From Schistosoma haematobium (lineage: Eukaryota; Platyhelminthes; Trematoda; Strigeidida; Schistosomatidae), in contig NC_067196.1 of NCBI RefSeq assembly GCF_000699445.3, positions 76,808,364 through 76,872,363 on the forward strand: a stretch of 64,000 nucleotides of DNA. Direction: 5' to 3'. Positions 33,060 through 45,824 of this stretch are shown in pieces. Below the pieces are notes generated by a model. It had not been told where the DNA came from, did no database searches, and worked only from the letters and a program-made list of their open reading frames with translations. The position numbers and the translations under genes were made by a program. Positions within the stretch are counted from its first letter, which is position 1. Each line of letters starts with the position of its first letter.

Positions 33060-34150
33060 TAACAGGATTAAAATGTACATAGAGAAATGAATGCATCATC
33101 GAATCATTTAAGCGACTAATACTAAAGTTAGCAGAATGAATATGTGCGTAGTCATACATGTAGCATAACGTAGCATACATGTTCATACAAATGCAGCAAT
33201 AATAAAAGTATAATCACACGGCCAAGTTGTTGTTGTACGAATGACTCTGTTAAGTAAGTTAATAAAAGGACTTAACCAAATGAAATATGAACAAACGCGA
33301 ATGTACGTGAGCTGCTATACTTAAGACACGATTATGAAAGCATACAAATCGAGACAATTGCACGAGCAGAGCAAAAGCGACCATAGCATTTCTCTTGAAC
33401 TTAATAATTACTTGCATTTACAGTTCATCATAAAGTAACTGACTCTGAACTTCAGAAATAAGTGCTATATATTAAAATACTCTCGTTAACTTGTTCGATG
33501 TAAAAATGAAACTTGTCAATATAGTTGTCGTTTGAATAGTAATCGATTGTACACCGTAAAATAACAACCTTATAAATATTTCCATATCAATTAATCAAAA
33601 TATTAATTATCAATCGAAATAGTTCCCTAGCTCACTCTTTCAGTAAACTATTATTATTATACGCAAGAATAATGAAAAATAACTAAAAATATAAATGAAA
33701 ACTGACATATTATGATTATTAATAAATGCTTCAATTCTCCTAACCATTTTACCCAATTTATTTCTAATGAAAACGTATAGAATAGTGTAGAAGTATGCAT
33801 TGAATTCAATCCGTTTAGCTTGAAATCAATTTCCTGACAATAAAAGACTTAACACTAATGGAGATGAAATTCAATTGAATTAGTAAATAAATTGTTGTCA
33901 ATAGATAGAAAACAAATAGCATGACAATAATCGATTAATATCGACACTTGTACTATATATTTTTAATGAATTATTTCTAAGGTGTCCATCCATCATATTT
34001 AGCCATTTTTGTATCGTAATAGAAAGCTTACATTTTTTGGAACTGCCTAGAAGTTTAAACGCCATACGATTGTCTATTCATTAAATTACCACTTCAAGCA
34101 ATATAATATATCTTGGTCTATGCTAACTCGGGATATGGAGCAAGAAATAG
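33060..34150. other. Unassigned sequence
   Basis: The left part (to about 33400) is less AT-rich than its surroundings and rich in CATAC/GTAGC words. It might be an old LTR-like repeat, but no second copy is present in the window. Confidence 0.3.
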
Positions 34151-34151
34151 C

Positions 34152-34535
34152 ACACGTAACATATACTCACTAGTGACTGGCTTCAAGAGGTATTTCCTGG
34201 CGCTCTAGTGAGAGGCAGTGACCAATGAAGTTCAACCGGGCCAGTTGTCAGATAGTAACTCACTGATGACAATGGTGGATGTGTCGCTTAATTTCGTAGA
34301 TTAGTTGAAGTTATACATTAACACTATTAGATCCCGGCCGGCTCAGTGGTCTAGTTGGTTAAGCGCCTGGCGCGAGACTGATAGGTCCTGGATTCGAGTC
34401 CCGCGAGGCGGGGTCGTGGATGCGCACTACTGCGGAGTCCCACAGTGGGATGAAACAGCCGCCCATTGCTTACAGGTTTTCCATGATGGTCTCGCTTCAA
34501 TTGACTCATGATCTCAACAGTTGATATTATGTGTA
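34152..34535 (+). repeat. Family A retroposon, full-length copy
   Basis: Order seen: 5' TCACTAGTGACTGGCTTC block, TAACTCACTGATGAC block, tRNA-like part (CCGGCTCAGTGGTCTAG, B box GATTCGAGTCC), ribozyme and 3' block TTCAATTGACTCATGATCTC. The ribozyme core is mutated (CTGCGGAG and GCC at the cleavage site). This copy and 63366-63655 define the layout of the family. Confidence 0.8.
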
Positions 34536-34977
34536 CGTATCTTGATTCAGTATAACCCTGTTGATCTGTTAGACTCTAAAAAAGTCTATGTTTCTGATTA
34601 CTTTCCACAAATTATTTTGTTAACTATTACGGAAAATCTTAATCAGTATTCCAACCACATATATTTTATTATCCAGTAAGAATACTATGTAATTCACTTG
34701 CCAAATAAAATCTTTAAACGCGTTGTTCAGTCGCTAGATTGAAAAAAGGGTCCTCAGTCAGTAAGTATGTAAATAATGGTTGAAATGCTTGGGAATGTAT
34801 AATATTGATAATAATATTGACAATCATGTCTTCCTAGTTCAGTGAATATTGTAAACAATTACGATAACATTTTGATCAAATAATTGTCAAATACTTCTAT
34901 TGTCAATTTGTTCCTGTCAAAAATGTCATGTTTTCTTCCAACAAACAGTCTAGTCTAAATTAAATAGATATAAATAT

Positions 34978-35514
34978 TAGCAAGAGCCACATTCCTACAA
35001 TTGAAGAATATATGGAATTCAAAACAACTGTCTGTCAATCAGCATCAAAGTCAGAATCTTCAATACAATCTCCAATACTGTATGGAGCTGAAACTTCAGG
35101 AACTACTACAACCACATCAAAAAGGTACAAGTATTTATAAACACTTGTCTACGCAAGATACTCAATATCTCCTGGTCGGGTATCATCAGCAACAGTCTAC
35201 TGTGGGAGAGGAAAAACCCGCTTTCATCTGAAGAGGAAATTTGGTAAAGACGGTGGAAGTGGATAGGACATACATTACGCAAATCACCAAACTGCATCAC
35301 GAGGCAAGTGCTAACTTGGAATTCTGAAGGGGAACGGAAAAGTGGAAGGCCGAAGAACACACTGCGTTTGGAATTGGGAAAAAACATGAAAAGGATGAAT
35401 AGGAACTGGAAAGAACTGGAAAGGATTGCCCAGGACAGTGTTAGATGGATAGTGATGGTCGGTGGCCTATGCTCCTTCATGAAGGGTAACAGGCGAAATT
35501 AAGTTAGTAAGTAA
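34978..35514 (+). mobile_element. 5'-truncated RTE fragment (copy 4)
   Basis: It matches the RTE C-terminal region: [19 protein letters not shown]-like segment, [13 protein letters not shown] and [17 protein letters not shown], ending with AGTTAGTAAGTAAC. It is a pseudogene with several frame changes and more divergent from copy 1 than copies 2, 3 and 5. Confidence 0.85.
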
Positions 35515-36480
35515 CTATCAGAATATTGATTTACAATGTCAACTAGTTATAACGTTATGAAGTGATAGTCTGTAGATGATCAAATATTAAATGAAAATTA
35601 ACACGAATGGAAATAGTTATTTAGTATAAACAAAACATACTGGGAAAAGAGTAATTTAATGTCAACTTAGAATAAACCGAAGCAAACGTCTTTGGCGAAA
35701 AAATTAATATGTATGTGGAAGATTTAAATTAACATGGAATAAAATGGATTTATTTTGTCATAAAATATCTTCTGTAATTACTTTTTAAACTAGGCAAATA
35801 CTAAACAAATTAAAATGTATGTTACCATTATAATTCTGTGTAATTAGTTCCTTCCCTCGTAAGTTGCTCATGTAAGCACAAACGTTCGGCAGACAAAATA
35901 CATGTAAACTGTACATGTTTATAGATAATAAACCTTATCAATTTTCTGTGAAGCTTTCAACCCATCTATGTGTGTGATGCCTCATAAATACTTAGGAATT
36001 AACTGATGAAACTGTTGTATTCGTTGGTGAATTATTTAAGGAGTGTGTAAAATTCTAGGAAGTCCTCTAGTTTTTATTCATTTAATATGTTTGATTCTAT
36101 ATAACAAGTGATAACTCATTTACAAGAAAAAACAGTTCTTTGAAAAACTGAACGGTTTTGTACCATTTTTCAACTCTGATCTCATATTACTCTGAGTGTA
36201 TTTTCATTTGAACAAAAGGATTTTCATTGATTAGTAAATCAGAGTGATCAAGAACATGTTTTAATTAGGCATTCAGTGCCTAGTAACATAAACCAGCCTA
36301 TATTATTTTCAGTATGCTTAAAGCGTATTTCTTTCTTCAATACTGGAAATCGACACTGACTCCATAAAAAATCCGTTAAAACAATCAACAGCTGAACGAT
36401 ACCCTACACTCATTTTAACAATTATCAATGTTACTTGATTTCTATTTCAAATGTTTACCGAATGGTTTTAGTGGAGTTTT
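35515..36480. other. Unassigned AT-rich sequence
   Basis: No feature is supported here. Confidence 0.4.
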
Positions 36481-36504
36481 GTTCTCTGACCTAGATAGTT
36501 TGGT

Positions 36505-36545
36505 TGTAGAGCTTTCATCGTTCTTCTAAACGACATCATCAGCAC
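36505..36545 (-). ncRNA. Hammerhead-like motif with CTC cleavage triplet
   Basis: The minus strand reads CTGATGA, then a 7-position stem II (TGTCGTT/AACGATG, two wobbles) with a TAGAAG loop, then GAAAGCTC. The core is complete and the cleavage triplet would be CTC (allowed by the NUH rule). A decayed relative lies at 50903-51043. Confidence 0.55.
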
Positions 36546-36997
36546 AAACTTTAGGTAGATGTGAAGTGTTCGAATTTCTCCACATGTGGTTCACAGCTTG
36601 TCCTGTAGACCTCAATACCGATTGGTTCTTGTTGACCTTAAACCTGTCATTGTTTACTTCATTGTTTTAGTTGTATCGTCGAGTGGTATTTTCATAGCAT
36701 TAAGTGTTTAACTTAAACAGTTGACTACTTCCAAACTAAGTTTAACCTAAAGAAAACTTTGAAAAACACTCATTAATTCTGTTATTCATATTATATTTGA
36801 CGTACTATACAACTAGTTAGTTTTCAATGCATCATAAATAACTTTTGTTTAGAAATAAGTAGTAATTAAATAAATTAATACACTGATAAGTTAGAATAAA
36901 ACATAGTTATGTCAGTCATTTACTAATAACTGTGATTATTATTATTATTTCTGTAGTGAAAATCAAACTTATAATTAAATATATATAAATATTATCA

Positions 36998-37180
36998 GAA
37001 AGGGGGTTTTTGTGAAGATTGCAGTATTTTTTAGTAGTTGAATTCATAGGTCGATTAAAGTTAGACCACTATAGAATACCTGGAAGCACTGGACGGCATT
37101 TCGTTATAGTACGGGACTCCTTCGTATTGCTCATACACAAACTTGCCTGTGGGATTCGAACCCAAAACCCACAAACATAT
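36998..37180 (-). repeat. Decayed family A retroposon
   Basis: It has the 3' block, GAAGCACTGGACGG and a B box GATTCGAACCC on the minus strand. The ribozyme is too mutated to work. Confidence 0.6.
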
Positions 37181-38079
37181 AAATGTGCCAATATTTTTAT
37201 AAATTGGTTTACAACAATTAATGAGGTTCAAAATATTATAAAATGTAATTAAAGGACTATTTTCTTCCCATTACCTTAGTTCTTTCTCTTTACTTATTTC
37301 GATAATCTTACACAAGGTAACTATAATGAGATTTGGGAATTCATTGTTTCAGTCATTTTTCAATTAGCAGTTATTCATTTGTGTGTGAGATATTACACAG
37401 TCATTTGTAAAATTATTTTTCATGTCATGGCTTTTACTGCTTCATTGACAAATGTCTGAGTTCCTAATTTGATAATTAGTATGCAAGAAAAGTAATGAAC
37501 GACATATTCCACTTTCTTATCCAGGATAAACTAACTTCTTCAGATTCCCAAAATCCAGGAAATATCTATTCAAAAGGTCAACAAGTGGTTTACAAAAGAC
37601 AATTACGGTCAAGAAAGGATGAGAGGTTGAATGTATCGTTTTTACATTCACAGTTCGGGCTTCAATTGGTTGGTCGTCAACTCCTCAGCAGTGCGTAAGT
37701 TTTGATTCCATTTCCGCTCGATCCAGTTCCTATGATTGTGTAGAGTTCTTTGTTATACACAACCTCTCATCCTTCCTTGGCCCTACTTACCTTCTATAAA
37801 GATAGTTAACTTTTGAAATGAATCTCGGTGTTGACGAGATTCAAACAACTGATGTTTGTCTTTAAACATGTTTTCTTATGACAGCTAAAGTTAACATTTA
37901 TTGAATATAGGAACAAATTGATTGATAGTTACAGTACATTGGTCATCTTACATATAACGTTGTGTAGGTTACTTAAATGAGCAATGAAATAAATGAACAT
38001 AGTGAAAAGTATTATCAGTTTACGTTGAAGGCTTGAATTACCAGACAGTGTTCAAATACAAGTGTTAAATAGAATGATT
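37181..38079. other. Mostly unassigned, with tiny repeat scraps
   Basis: A family A scrap (CTCCTCAGCAGTGCG, about 37680-37697) and a string like the end of the PLE ORF (CAACCTCTCATCCTTCCTTG, about 37763-37782) are visible. The 67-codon open frame at 37495-37698 is not recognised. Confidence 0.4.
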
Positions 38080-38162
38080 TATTATCAGAATGGGTTTTGT
38101 GGAGATTTTTATAAATTTCACAAGTTGAAATCATGAGTCAGTTGAAGCTAGACCACCATGGA
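38080..38162 (-). repeat. Family A retroposon, 3' end only
   Basis: It has TATCAGAATGGGTTTTGTGG through GCTAGACCACCATGG, cut off before the ribozyme. Confidence 0.6.
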
Positions 38163-38439
38163 ATGATTTATATCATACAATACATTCCGATGAATTTACG
38201 AATGACACAGTATCATACCAGAATTTTCAAAAAATATGTAATACGCATCACATTAACGAATATTTTCGTATGACAGTTAAAAAGTTTTGAAACATAATTT
38301 TATTCGAAATTAAATTTATTTTTTCCACAAATCACTACCACAAGTGAGCCTGATTATTTCGAATAAACTTAGGATTGCAAAGATGGTTTATAAAAATGCA
38401 AGTTATATTATTCAGGTTTTTACTTATTACATCAGTGAC

Positions 38440-38535
38440 TAGTCCAAGTTAGACAACCAGTAAAGTTCATGAAGCACTAGATAAGTGTTTTGTCAGCGTA
38501 TGAGACTCAGTAGTACTCATTTATTACTCCTAAAG
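38440..38535 (-). repeat. Degenerate family A remnant
   Basis: AGTCCAAGTTAGACAACCAG, GAAGCACTAGATAAGTGTTT and GAGACTCAGTAGTACTCAT follow the family order but are highly mutated. Confidence 0.35.
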
Positions 38536-38818
38536 GTACTAAAAGCTGGATCTTTCCTACTAACGATGGATCCCAGATTTTTAAGAAATTATTTAAAAGT
38601 GCACATGTATAACTCCAGTCAACCAACATTAATCCATGATCTTATTTGTGAAGATTCAACGATCTCTACCAACACCCCCAACAGGAGTAATCATGTGATT
38701 ACCAGTGATTTAATTTGAGATTCAGTCTCAGTGTAAATACGTGACCAGTGGAATCCAACTCTATAAAGTTTATAAATAAATAATATATTTGTAATATCCC
38801 AATGAGTAAAAAATGAGA

Positions 38819-38863
38819 TTTTCTGACGTTTCGTAGCTTAGTGTACGTCACTTCTTCAGAGAA
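38819..38863 (-). ncRNA. PLE-type hammerhead motif
   Basis: The minus strand has TTCT/AGAA stem I, CTGAAGA, a weakened stem II (GTGACGT/AAGCTAC), GAAA, ACGT and the GTC site. The surrounding GTAATATCCCAATGAGTA is shared with 28.3 kb, so both are pieces of one PLE terminal repeat family. Confidence 0.6.
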
Positions 38864-38924
38864 TAAATAAAGTTCAGTTATTCAATGCAGGTAATAGAAG
38901 ATGGTCTCGGAATATAAAAAACTG

Positions 38925-39040
38925 ATTGAAGTTAGATATATGCATCATCAGATAATGGCTCAGGGGTTTATGGATTGAAGGTTCACCGTAGTTCCCAAAA
39001 TTCCTAGGCTCAATCTCTGTACAGGTTATGGATGATGTAG
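38925..39040 (+). repeat. Degenerate family A remnant
   Basis: GAAGTTAGATATATGCATC, AATGGCTCAGGGG, TTCCTAGGCTCAATCTCTG and GTTATGGATG keep the tRNA-like order but are strongly decayed. Confidence 0.35.
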
Positions 39041-39219
39041 TTGGAACTAATACATGGAAGGAAAAGCTGTCTAATGATACATGGTGTTTACAGACTGTCT
39101 TAATAGGATCTGTTGGTGATGTTATCTATGAAAATTCAATAATTTTTATAGAAAACTCTGTACTAACGATGACATCAAACATTTGGTTCCCTTTATTATT
39201 TCGAAAAAGCCGTAATAAA

Positions 39220-39400
39220 GAATTCAGCAGAATATCATGAATTCATTTTGCTTTGTTAGTTTCTCTTCAGCTTCATACAATCCATTGGGTTTAGAATAAA
39301 AATTCCTGTAAAGTTTACATACTTATAACAGTAAAGATGGATGTGTATCATCATGGTGGAGTAGTGAGAGCGAATACATATAGTGAATGTTGTAAATAAA
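39220..39400 (+). repeat. Diverged single arm of the long inverted-repeat element
   Basis: GCAGAATATCATGAATTCATTTT, TTCAGCTTCATACAAT and later TGTTGTAAATAAA parallel the left arm at 20073-20310. No opposing arm was found nearby. Confidence 0.45.
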
Positions 39401-39606
39401 CCTAATATGTGATAGAAGATTCCGGATCATTAGATTACGTAGCAAAGTTGTTGAAAATAAATTAATAACAATTAAGAATAACATGAGTTGAATATAACCA
39501 GTTAAAAAATAATAGTAAGGTTACGACTTCAAAATGAGTGTTGCAGTTAAAAATAGAAGTGAAAAAAAACTGCAGAAAATGATATGGCAAATTGACGATA
39601 AAATCA

Positions 39607-39755
39607 CTATGGTAAGTAGAGATCTGCATTTGTAACCTTTTGGATGTATAAGTTCGGCTTCCGTTGATTAATGGCTATGGCTTCGGCGAATTTGAGAAGT
39701 ACGGCATTCAACTTTGGATTGGTGATGCTGAAAGATACTCAGGGCTCGAAAGTAG
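39607..39755 (-). pseudogene. Penelope-like C-terminal fragment
   Basis: Reading minus: SFSITNPKLNAVLLKF, then AEAIAINQRKPNLYIQKV and LYLP before TAG. It resembles the fragment at 20323-20454 (LLKF-AEA-AI-RKPN) more than the 52-59 kb copies. Confidence 0.7.
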
Positions 39756-40421
39756 GCTCTTCTTACTGTTATACTAATGTAACGGCTTTGACAGGTTCGT
39801 GTATATTCGTCTACGCAGTTTGTGGTAACATTTAAGGAGTACCTATCGATCTTTAGCTAGAGTAAAGGACATAATGTTTTATACAACATAGTCAGCATGG
39901 GTGCAGTATAACTGCCGATCAGTGTGCTTTATAATCTTCTGTTAATTATCGCTGCAAGTTGACGATTCAATGTTATAAATATGCACGATCATTATATCTA
40001 GTACCCAAACATTATCTCAATAACTCATATTTGGATATTGATAAAAATTAACTACGAAGTGTCATACACAATTCACTGATGAAACTGACCAAAACATTGT
40101 TCAATAAGTTTCTATAATCTAACTTGTTAAATTCATCTTAACCAAATCAATATTGAAATAAAATCCTCTAAATAATAAACGCACTAGGTCAATCATATCA
40201 ACTAACATTGTAGTGAACGAAAACACCAATAGGGGAAAACCAAGTGTATTTTAATACAAAATTACAGAATGTCATACTCAAATCTGCGAACCATACAGTA
40301 ATTACTTCATTACTTCATTCGTTCTTTTCGATCTTCTTAACCTTCTGCTGCAAACCACTTCACTTTCGATTGGTGATACATACTACTTATATCTGTTGAC
40401 ATCAATCATTGATCAACACAG

Positions 40422-41007
40422 TAGATCTGATGCAGATGTGAAAGCACGGATCGGCAAAGCAAGAGCAGCATATTTACAACTGAAGAACATCTGGAACTCA
40501 AAACAACTGTCTGGCAACCAACAAAAAGGTCAGAATTTTCAATACGAATGACAAAACAGTTCTACTGTATGGAGCGGAAACTAGTAAAGCTACGAAAGCC
40601 ATCATCCACAACATACAAGTGTTTATTAACAGCTGTCTACGCAAAATATTTAGGATCTGTTGGTCAGATACTATCAGCAACAACCTACTGTGGGAGAGAA
40701 CAAACCAGATCCAGGAAGAGGAAGAAATCAGGAAGAAGCACTGGAAGTGGATAGGACACACATTGAGGAAAGCACCCAACTGCGTCACAAGGCAAGCCCT
40801 CACATGTAATCCTCAAGTCCGAAGGAAGAGGAGACGAAGACCAAAGAACACATTATTCCAAGAAACGGAGACAGACATGAGAAAACTGAACAACAATTGG
40901 ATGGGACTAGAAAGTAAGTCCTAGGACAGAGTGGGTTGGAGAATGATGTTCGGTAGCCTATACTCCATTGAGAGTAATAGGCGTAAGTAAAAGTAAAGTA
41001 AAGTAAC
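40422..41007 (+). mobile_element. 5'-truncated RTE fragment (copy 5)
   Basis: It runs from [20 protein letters not shown] through [20 protein letters not shown] and [14 protein letters not shown] to a GTAAGTAAAAGTAAAGTAAA end. It is close to copy 1 in sequence. Only a few stops and frame changes are present. Confidence 0.88.
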
Positions 41008-41944
41008 AATAGATTTCATATATCTATAAGAGACAGGTTAACTTAACCCTACTGACAGAGCTGGCTTGATATCATTCATTTAGTATTTGTCTTTATTCTA
41101 AGATGATCAATATATTGATTGTGTAAAACTCCATTAACTTTAGATTTTTACAACTTATATTTATCAAATTTAAAATCTCCACAAATCCTCATTCTGATAA
41201 AATCGTTTATTTTTTGTTTCTAAGTATATGTACATTCCAAATAACATTCATATTCAATTTACGAACACTACTAAAAGGTTTACATTTAAAATCAGCCTAT
41301 AAAAATATATACTGATCAAATTTCATAAGTCAGCCAGAATATAATTCTAAAATTTTAATACATATACATAGATGAACCTATTTATAGACTCTATGTTATA
41401 AGTTATGTTGATTACTTTCCGGTTTGCTTAAAACTTCTGTTATGCTCTATACTTGGAATCACTATAATCTATACATTATGAATAAAGAAAATTGTTTTAA
41501 GCCAATCTCCTCAAAACTATAAACATTTGGTTTAGAGAAAAATATTGTTGTTTTTTGAACAAAAATATTGAATTAAATAATCACTGATCATATAATGAAT
41601 AATAAATTACAAATACGAAGAATTAAACTGTTAAATTTTGGCGCCGTATTTAAAAATTTCATCCGTAATTTTAAAAGATCAACTTTAAAAAATATGTAAC
41701 GTTTCAACAGATCTATTACTGTCTTCTATTTATTCACTATAAAGTATCGGATGCATTAAATATTAGATTTTGTTTCAGAACATTGTGAATAGACTTAAAG
41801 AGAGAGAAAATGTTGACCAATTTTGTTTAAGTTAAAAAATCTTTTATTTACACATAATACAATGATACAATAAAAAGTTTCTTTATAAGACCTAGTCATC
41901 AAAAGAGAATTTACTTAATATTGTTTTGCTTGAATCTTCCAATT
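41008..41944. other. Unassigned AT-rich sequence
   Basis: No feature is supported, apart from a degenerate AAATCCTCATTCTGATAA string near 41180 that resembles a family A 3' end. Confidence 0.35.
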
Positions 41945-42195
41945 GAGGTTTAAGACTACCATTGATCAATCTGTTTCGGGATATGTGCATACTGTGCATA
42001 TTGCCTTGATATTGCCTTATTTCACAAGTTTTATAAGCAAAGATAGATAGTAGCTATCGTTTGAAGCGAATGGTACTGGGTTTGAGTCACAGAGTAAGCA
42101 ACAACTCTGAGATGCAGGTACATCTAACTGACGAGTCCCAAATAGGACGAAACACGTGTCCTGGATTCCACTGCTAGTCACTATCCATCAAAAGA
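41945..42195. repeat. Inverted dimer of family B retroposons with ribozyme
   Basis: A minus tail (41945-42058) joins a plus head (42059-42195). The head has B box GGTTTGAGT and the ribozyme region CTGACGAGTCCCAAATAGG...GAAAC...GTC at 42128-42160, followed by CTGGATTCCACTGCTAG. Core nucleotides are present, but the pairs of stem I next to the core are weak. Confidence 0.7.
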
Positions 42196-42849
42196 GAATG
42201 TTTAAAAAAATTAATATTGCGGACCAATAATAGAATATATACTCGGACCAACATCTTATCAGATAATTTTCAAAATATGATAAGTTGATAAAACAAAGTA
42301 GTGAAAATGTATCTGATTGAAAAGAGAGTCGAGTTCATCGATTCTCTTAACTAAGCTTTCTAAATAAACATTACGAATATGTACTCAATTTCAAATATAT
42401 TACTTCAGATATTTGAAATAAATGTTCAGAAAATTGTTAATTAATGATTATCAGTAATTAATTAGACAGGATATTTGATTCAAAGTATATTTTTAAAATC
42501 TTTTGTATTAATGATTTTGTTCCGAAAACAAATGAATACTTTACGGGTTAACTAATCAGTTTAAAGTATCTAGGAACCATTTATTTGTACCGAACGGTTG
42601 ATAAGCATATTTTCGAAATAGACCCTGTCTACTTAGTGTAAAAAGTTTAATTATAAAAAACTGGTTAATTGATTTTAATTGTTTGAGTGTAAAGCCTTCT
42701 GAATTATACCGTAATATTGTTTTGAGTCTCATTCTTACATTAATTGAAATTCTATAGTTCTGGGTTGGTAGTATGGATTTAATGTTTCATTTATTGTCAT
42801 TTATATTGGTAAATGTTTATTTGATAAAAGCTATCGGAAGGCATGATTG

Positions 42850-43340
42850 AGAAACTTTACACAGACTTTTGTGTTTATGAATGGTAACGTTTGAAAAATA
42901 TTTATGGACCAATACGATACATATATTTTTGTTGTATAACTATCAAGTAGAATTATGCATATTCATGTACCTCTTATTATAAGCTTTATTTGGACTCATA
43001 GATTATTATTATACGACTTATCGTTCTTGAATTGTGCCCAGTCTATAAATTACAGTCTCCTACATTCATAGCCACTTTTGGCTAAATCTTGTACAGATAT
43101 TATTTTTTTTATTTTGTGGTACGATGTAGTTTGTTTGGTTTGTATATAAACCCAGTATGTTTGAAATACATGATTCATATCGCGGGAGCTGTTATTGGTA
43201 TTCTGAACTCAACCGGCAGGGGTAGGGAGGAAGAAGGACCGATAAGGAATTTAGATTGCTTGTATGGGTTTACGCGTCATTAATTCGGTAGATAATTCAC
43301 TCTTCTCTAATTGGCGGTATCATGACATTATATATTAATA
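42850..43340 (+). mobile_element. Solo LTR family L1, copy 3
   Basis: It contains ATGAATGGTAACG, TTATGGACCAATACGA, the TTTGTATATAAACC promoter-like block and TGAACTCAACCGGCAGGGG. The end GGCGGTATCATGACATTATA resembles the L1 terminus. Outer ends are eroded and no duplication was found. Confidence 0.65.
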
Positions 43341-43880
43341 GGGCACAAGGCCACAAGTTATAACATGAACAAGGTTACCAAGCTTATCACTAGACTTATT
43401 CTGAATTATTAAATACACATTTGTGAAGAGCCCAGAATTTGAATAGAATATTTAGTCTTCTCTGATTTTTAACAGTTTTCCGTTGATGGTATCAGTGCGT
43501 AGTTAAAATTATTTTTAATAAAGCTGACAAATTCTTTTAATGATAATACTTTCTATAATTATGTCAAATGAACACTTCAGTTCACCAATTAGTAACAAAT
43601 ATATTGTCTATTTGCATTTAAGTTCCATTGACGGAGAACCCATGTTTACTGTCAAAACTCAAGAAAACAGACATATTTGTATTAAATTGAAAGAACTTAC
43701 TTCATATAAGATGTATATTCAGTGAAATACATGCAATATTTATACACCAAAAGAACGTTCAGTATAAACTGTCTTCTAGGTGGATTTTATGTAGATTAAC
43801 ATAAACCATCCGAAATAAAATCACATTTTCTTCACAAGTTAAATATTCTTATAATACATCAGTTATTTTTTAAAACATTT
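43341..43880. other. Unassigned AT-rich sequence
   Basis: No feature is supported; the 61-codon open frame at 43540-43725 is not recognised. Confidence 0.35.
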
Positions 43881-43881
43881 A

Positions 43882-44438
43882 CTGAATAATTTCAATGGTT
43901 GAATTCGTGAGTCAGTTAAAGCTAGACCATCATGGAAAACCTGGAAGCACAGGACGACTGTTTCGTCCTAGTATAGAACTCCTTAGCAGTGCGCATCCGC
44001 GATCCCGCCTCCCACGAGATTCGAACCCACGACCTGTCAGTCTCGCGCGCGAACGCTAGATCACCGAGACGTCCGGTATTCACTGGTGTTGATGTCTAAC
44101 TTCAACCAATCCAAAAAATTGAGTGATGCATTCACCACTATCTCCAGTGAGTTATTATCTCACAACAGACTAGGTTGAACTCCACTGGTCACTGCTTCTC
44201 ACTAGAACTCCAGGAAATACCTACTAAAGTCAGTCACTAGTGAGCATATGTTTTTATGATATGTCCTGCGTTTGGATCTCGTGAGGCTAGATCGTGGATG
44301 TGCACTACTGAGGAGTTCTATACTAGAATAAGACAGCCGTCCACTGCTTCCAAGTTTTCTGTGGTTGTCTATCATTAATTGATTCATAAATTCAACTATT
44401 AAAATTATTGAAATATCCCCAAAACCCCTCCCCTCTGA
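43882..44438. repeat. Inverted dimer of family A retroposons
   Basis: A full-length minus copy (43882-44252) ends with its 5' GTCACTAGTGAGCATATG block. It is followed at once by a plus 3' half (44253-44438) with a decayed B box, CTGAGGAG ribozyme half and the 3' terminus CCCCAAAACCCCTCCCC. The minus ribozyme has CTAAGGAG and is probably dead. Confidence 0.72.
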
Positions 44439-44954
44439 TTATATACTGAATAAGAGAAGTTATATTTAAAAGGTTTTTGATTATTATCTAAACTTTAATC
44501 TATTTAAAAAAACAACCATTTTGTCTATCTATATGTACTATATAAAAGATTTTTTTCTTAACTATACAATATCAGCTACCATGCCATTTATGAAGTTCTG
44601 TTACTTTGAAATGATTCAAGAAATATTCTATAATAACTTTCAATAGATCATCAAATTCATCCTTCCTTTTCTTTTCTTTTTTGTGAATTCTTCTTATACA
44701 TTAAATTGAAATAAATTAAGTGCTTTTAGATAAGTTATAAAAAGAAAAAAGAAAAGAAAATGCTTCATAAACCTAAGTATTATATTGTTTGAATAGAAAT
44801 GAACAAACAATTGGATTGAATAAATGTTCTATGTATAATATTATATCATCAAAATTTACATAATTTAACTATAATAATCATAGGTTCATACACAGTTTTC
44901 ATTAATTTTATTACTTATATAAGTATTTCAAAATAGATGTCCCTATTTATGTTA
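44439..44954. other. Unassigned AT-rich sequence
   Basis: No feature is supported here. Confidence 0.35.
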
Positions 44955-44959
44955 GTTAC

Positions 44960-45409
44960 TGTTATAAGTTTTGACCGCCGATTAGAGAGCAGTAACTTAT
45001 CGATCGGATCAATGACGCGTACACACGTGCTAGCAGTCTAGAATTCTGATTGGCCCTGCTTTCCGCCTAGCCCAGCCAGTTAAGTCCAGAACGCCAATCT
45101 CAGCCTCTGCGATATGAATCATTATATTTCAAACATACTGAGTTTCTATACCAATCAAACAGACCACAACGTACCAATAAAATATGAAACAACATTTATA
45201 CAAGAGTTAGTAATTAATAGACAGGGCATAATTAAAGAATGGTAAAACGTATAATAATGGTTCGTAGATCAAAATAAAGTTTATAGTAAGAGGAATATGA
45301 ATATGAATAGTTTAGTTATTTAAAAATTATACGATAAAAATATACGTTTAGTATTGGTCCATAAAAGGATCCTAACGTTACCATTCATTATGTTTATCGG
45401 GATCTAACA
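44960..45409 (-). mobile_element. Solo LTR family L1, copy 4 (complete)
   Basis: The 450-bp unit begins TGTTATAAG and ends GGGATCTAACA. It is flanked by GTTAC at 44955-44959 and 45410-45414. It has the same body as the copy nested at 10358-10720, with about 35 extra bases at the CTAACA end. A TATA-like box lies on the minus strand. Confidence 0.82.
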
Positions 45410-45597
45410 GTTACATAGAAAACTTTATTTACTTAACCATGAAATTACTATTATTAATAATTATTATTAATGGCTTTATTCGATATTAAAATTTTGGTAC
45501 AATACAGAATTCTCAGCACAAGTACATTGGTTAGTTTAGAAATTTACTGAACTACTTACTTATATGCTTACTTATTTAACTAAATAGTTAAATATTT

Positions 45598-45770
45598 ATT
45601 TTAATAGTTGAGATCATAAGTCAATTGAATTTAGACTATACGCACTGCTAAGAAGTCCCATATTAGAATGAAACGACCGTCCAGTGCTCCCAGGTTTTCC
45701 ATGGTGGTCTAGTTTCAAATGACTCACGATCTCAACTATTAAAATTACTATAATATCCAAAAAACCGTTC
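45598..45770. repeat. Inverted dimer of family A retroposons
   Basis: A 40-bp minus 3' stub (45598-45637) joins a plus copy (45638-45770) that begins at the ribozyme (CTAAGAAG, GAAAC, GTC) and runs to the 3' block. Confidence 0.65.
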
Positions 45771-45824
45771 AAATATTTATTTATTTATTTATTTATACAA
45801 CTATTTATTGACGTACTTACTTAC

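Noticed and set aside
37495..37698. 67-codon open frame as a gene
   Set aside because: No recognisable motif, no supporting splice sites, and it runs into a family A retroposon scrap.
42886..45381. L1 LTR boundary at CCTAAC|GTTAC (45376) as the end of the LTR
   Set aside because: The string ATGAATGGTAACG beyond this point is shared with the copy at 42.88 kb, so the LTR continues. Extending to GATCTAACA at 45409 restores a CA end and a second GTTAC duplication.
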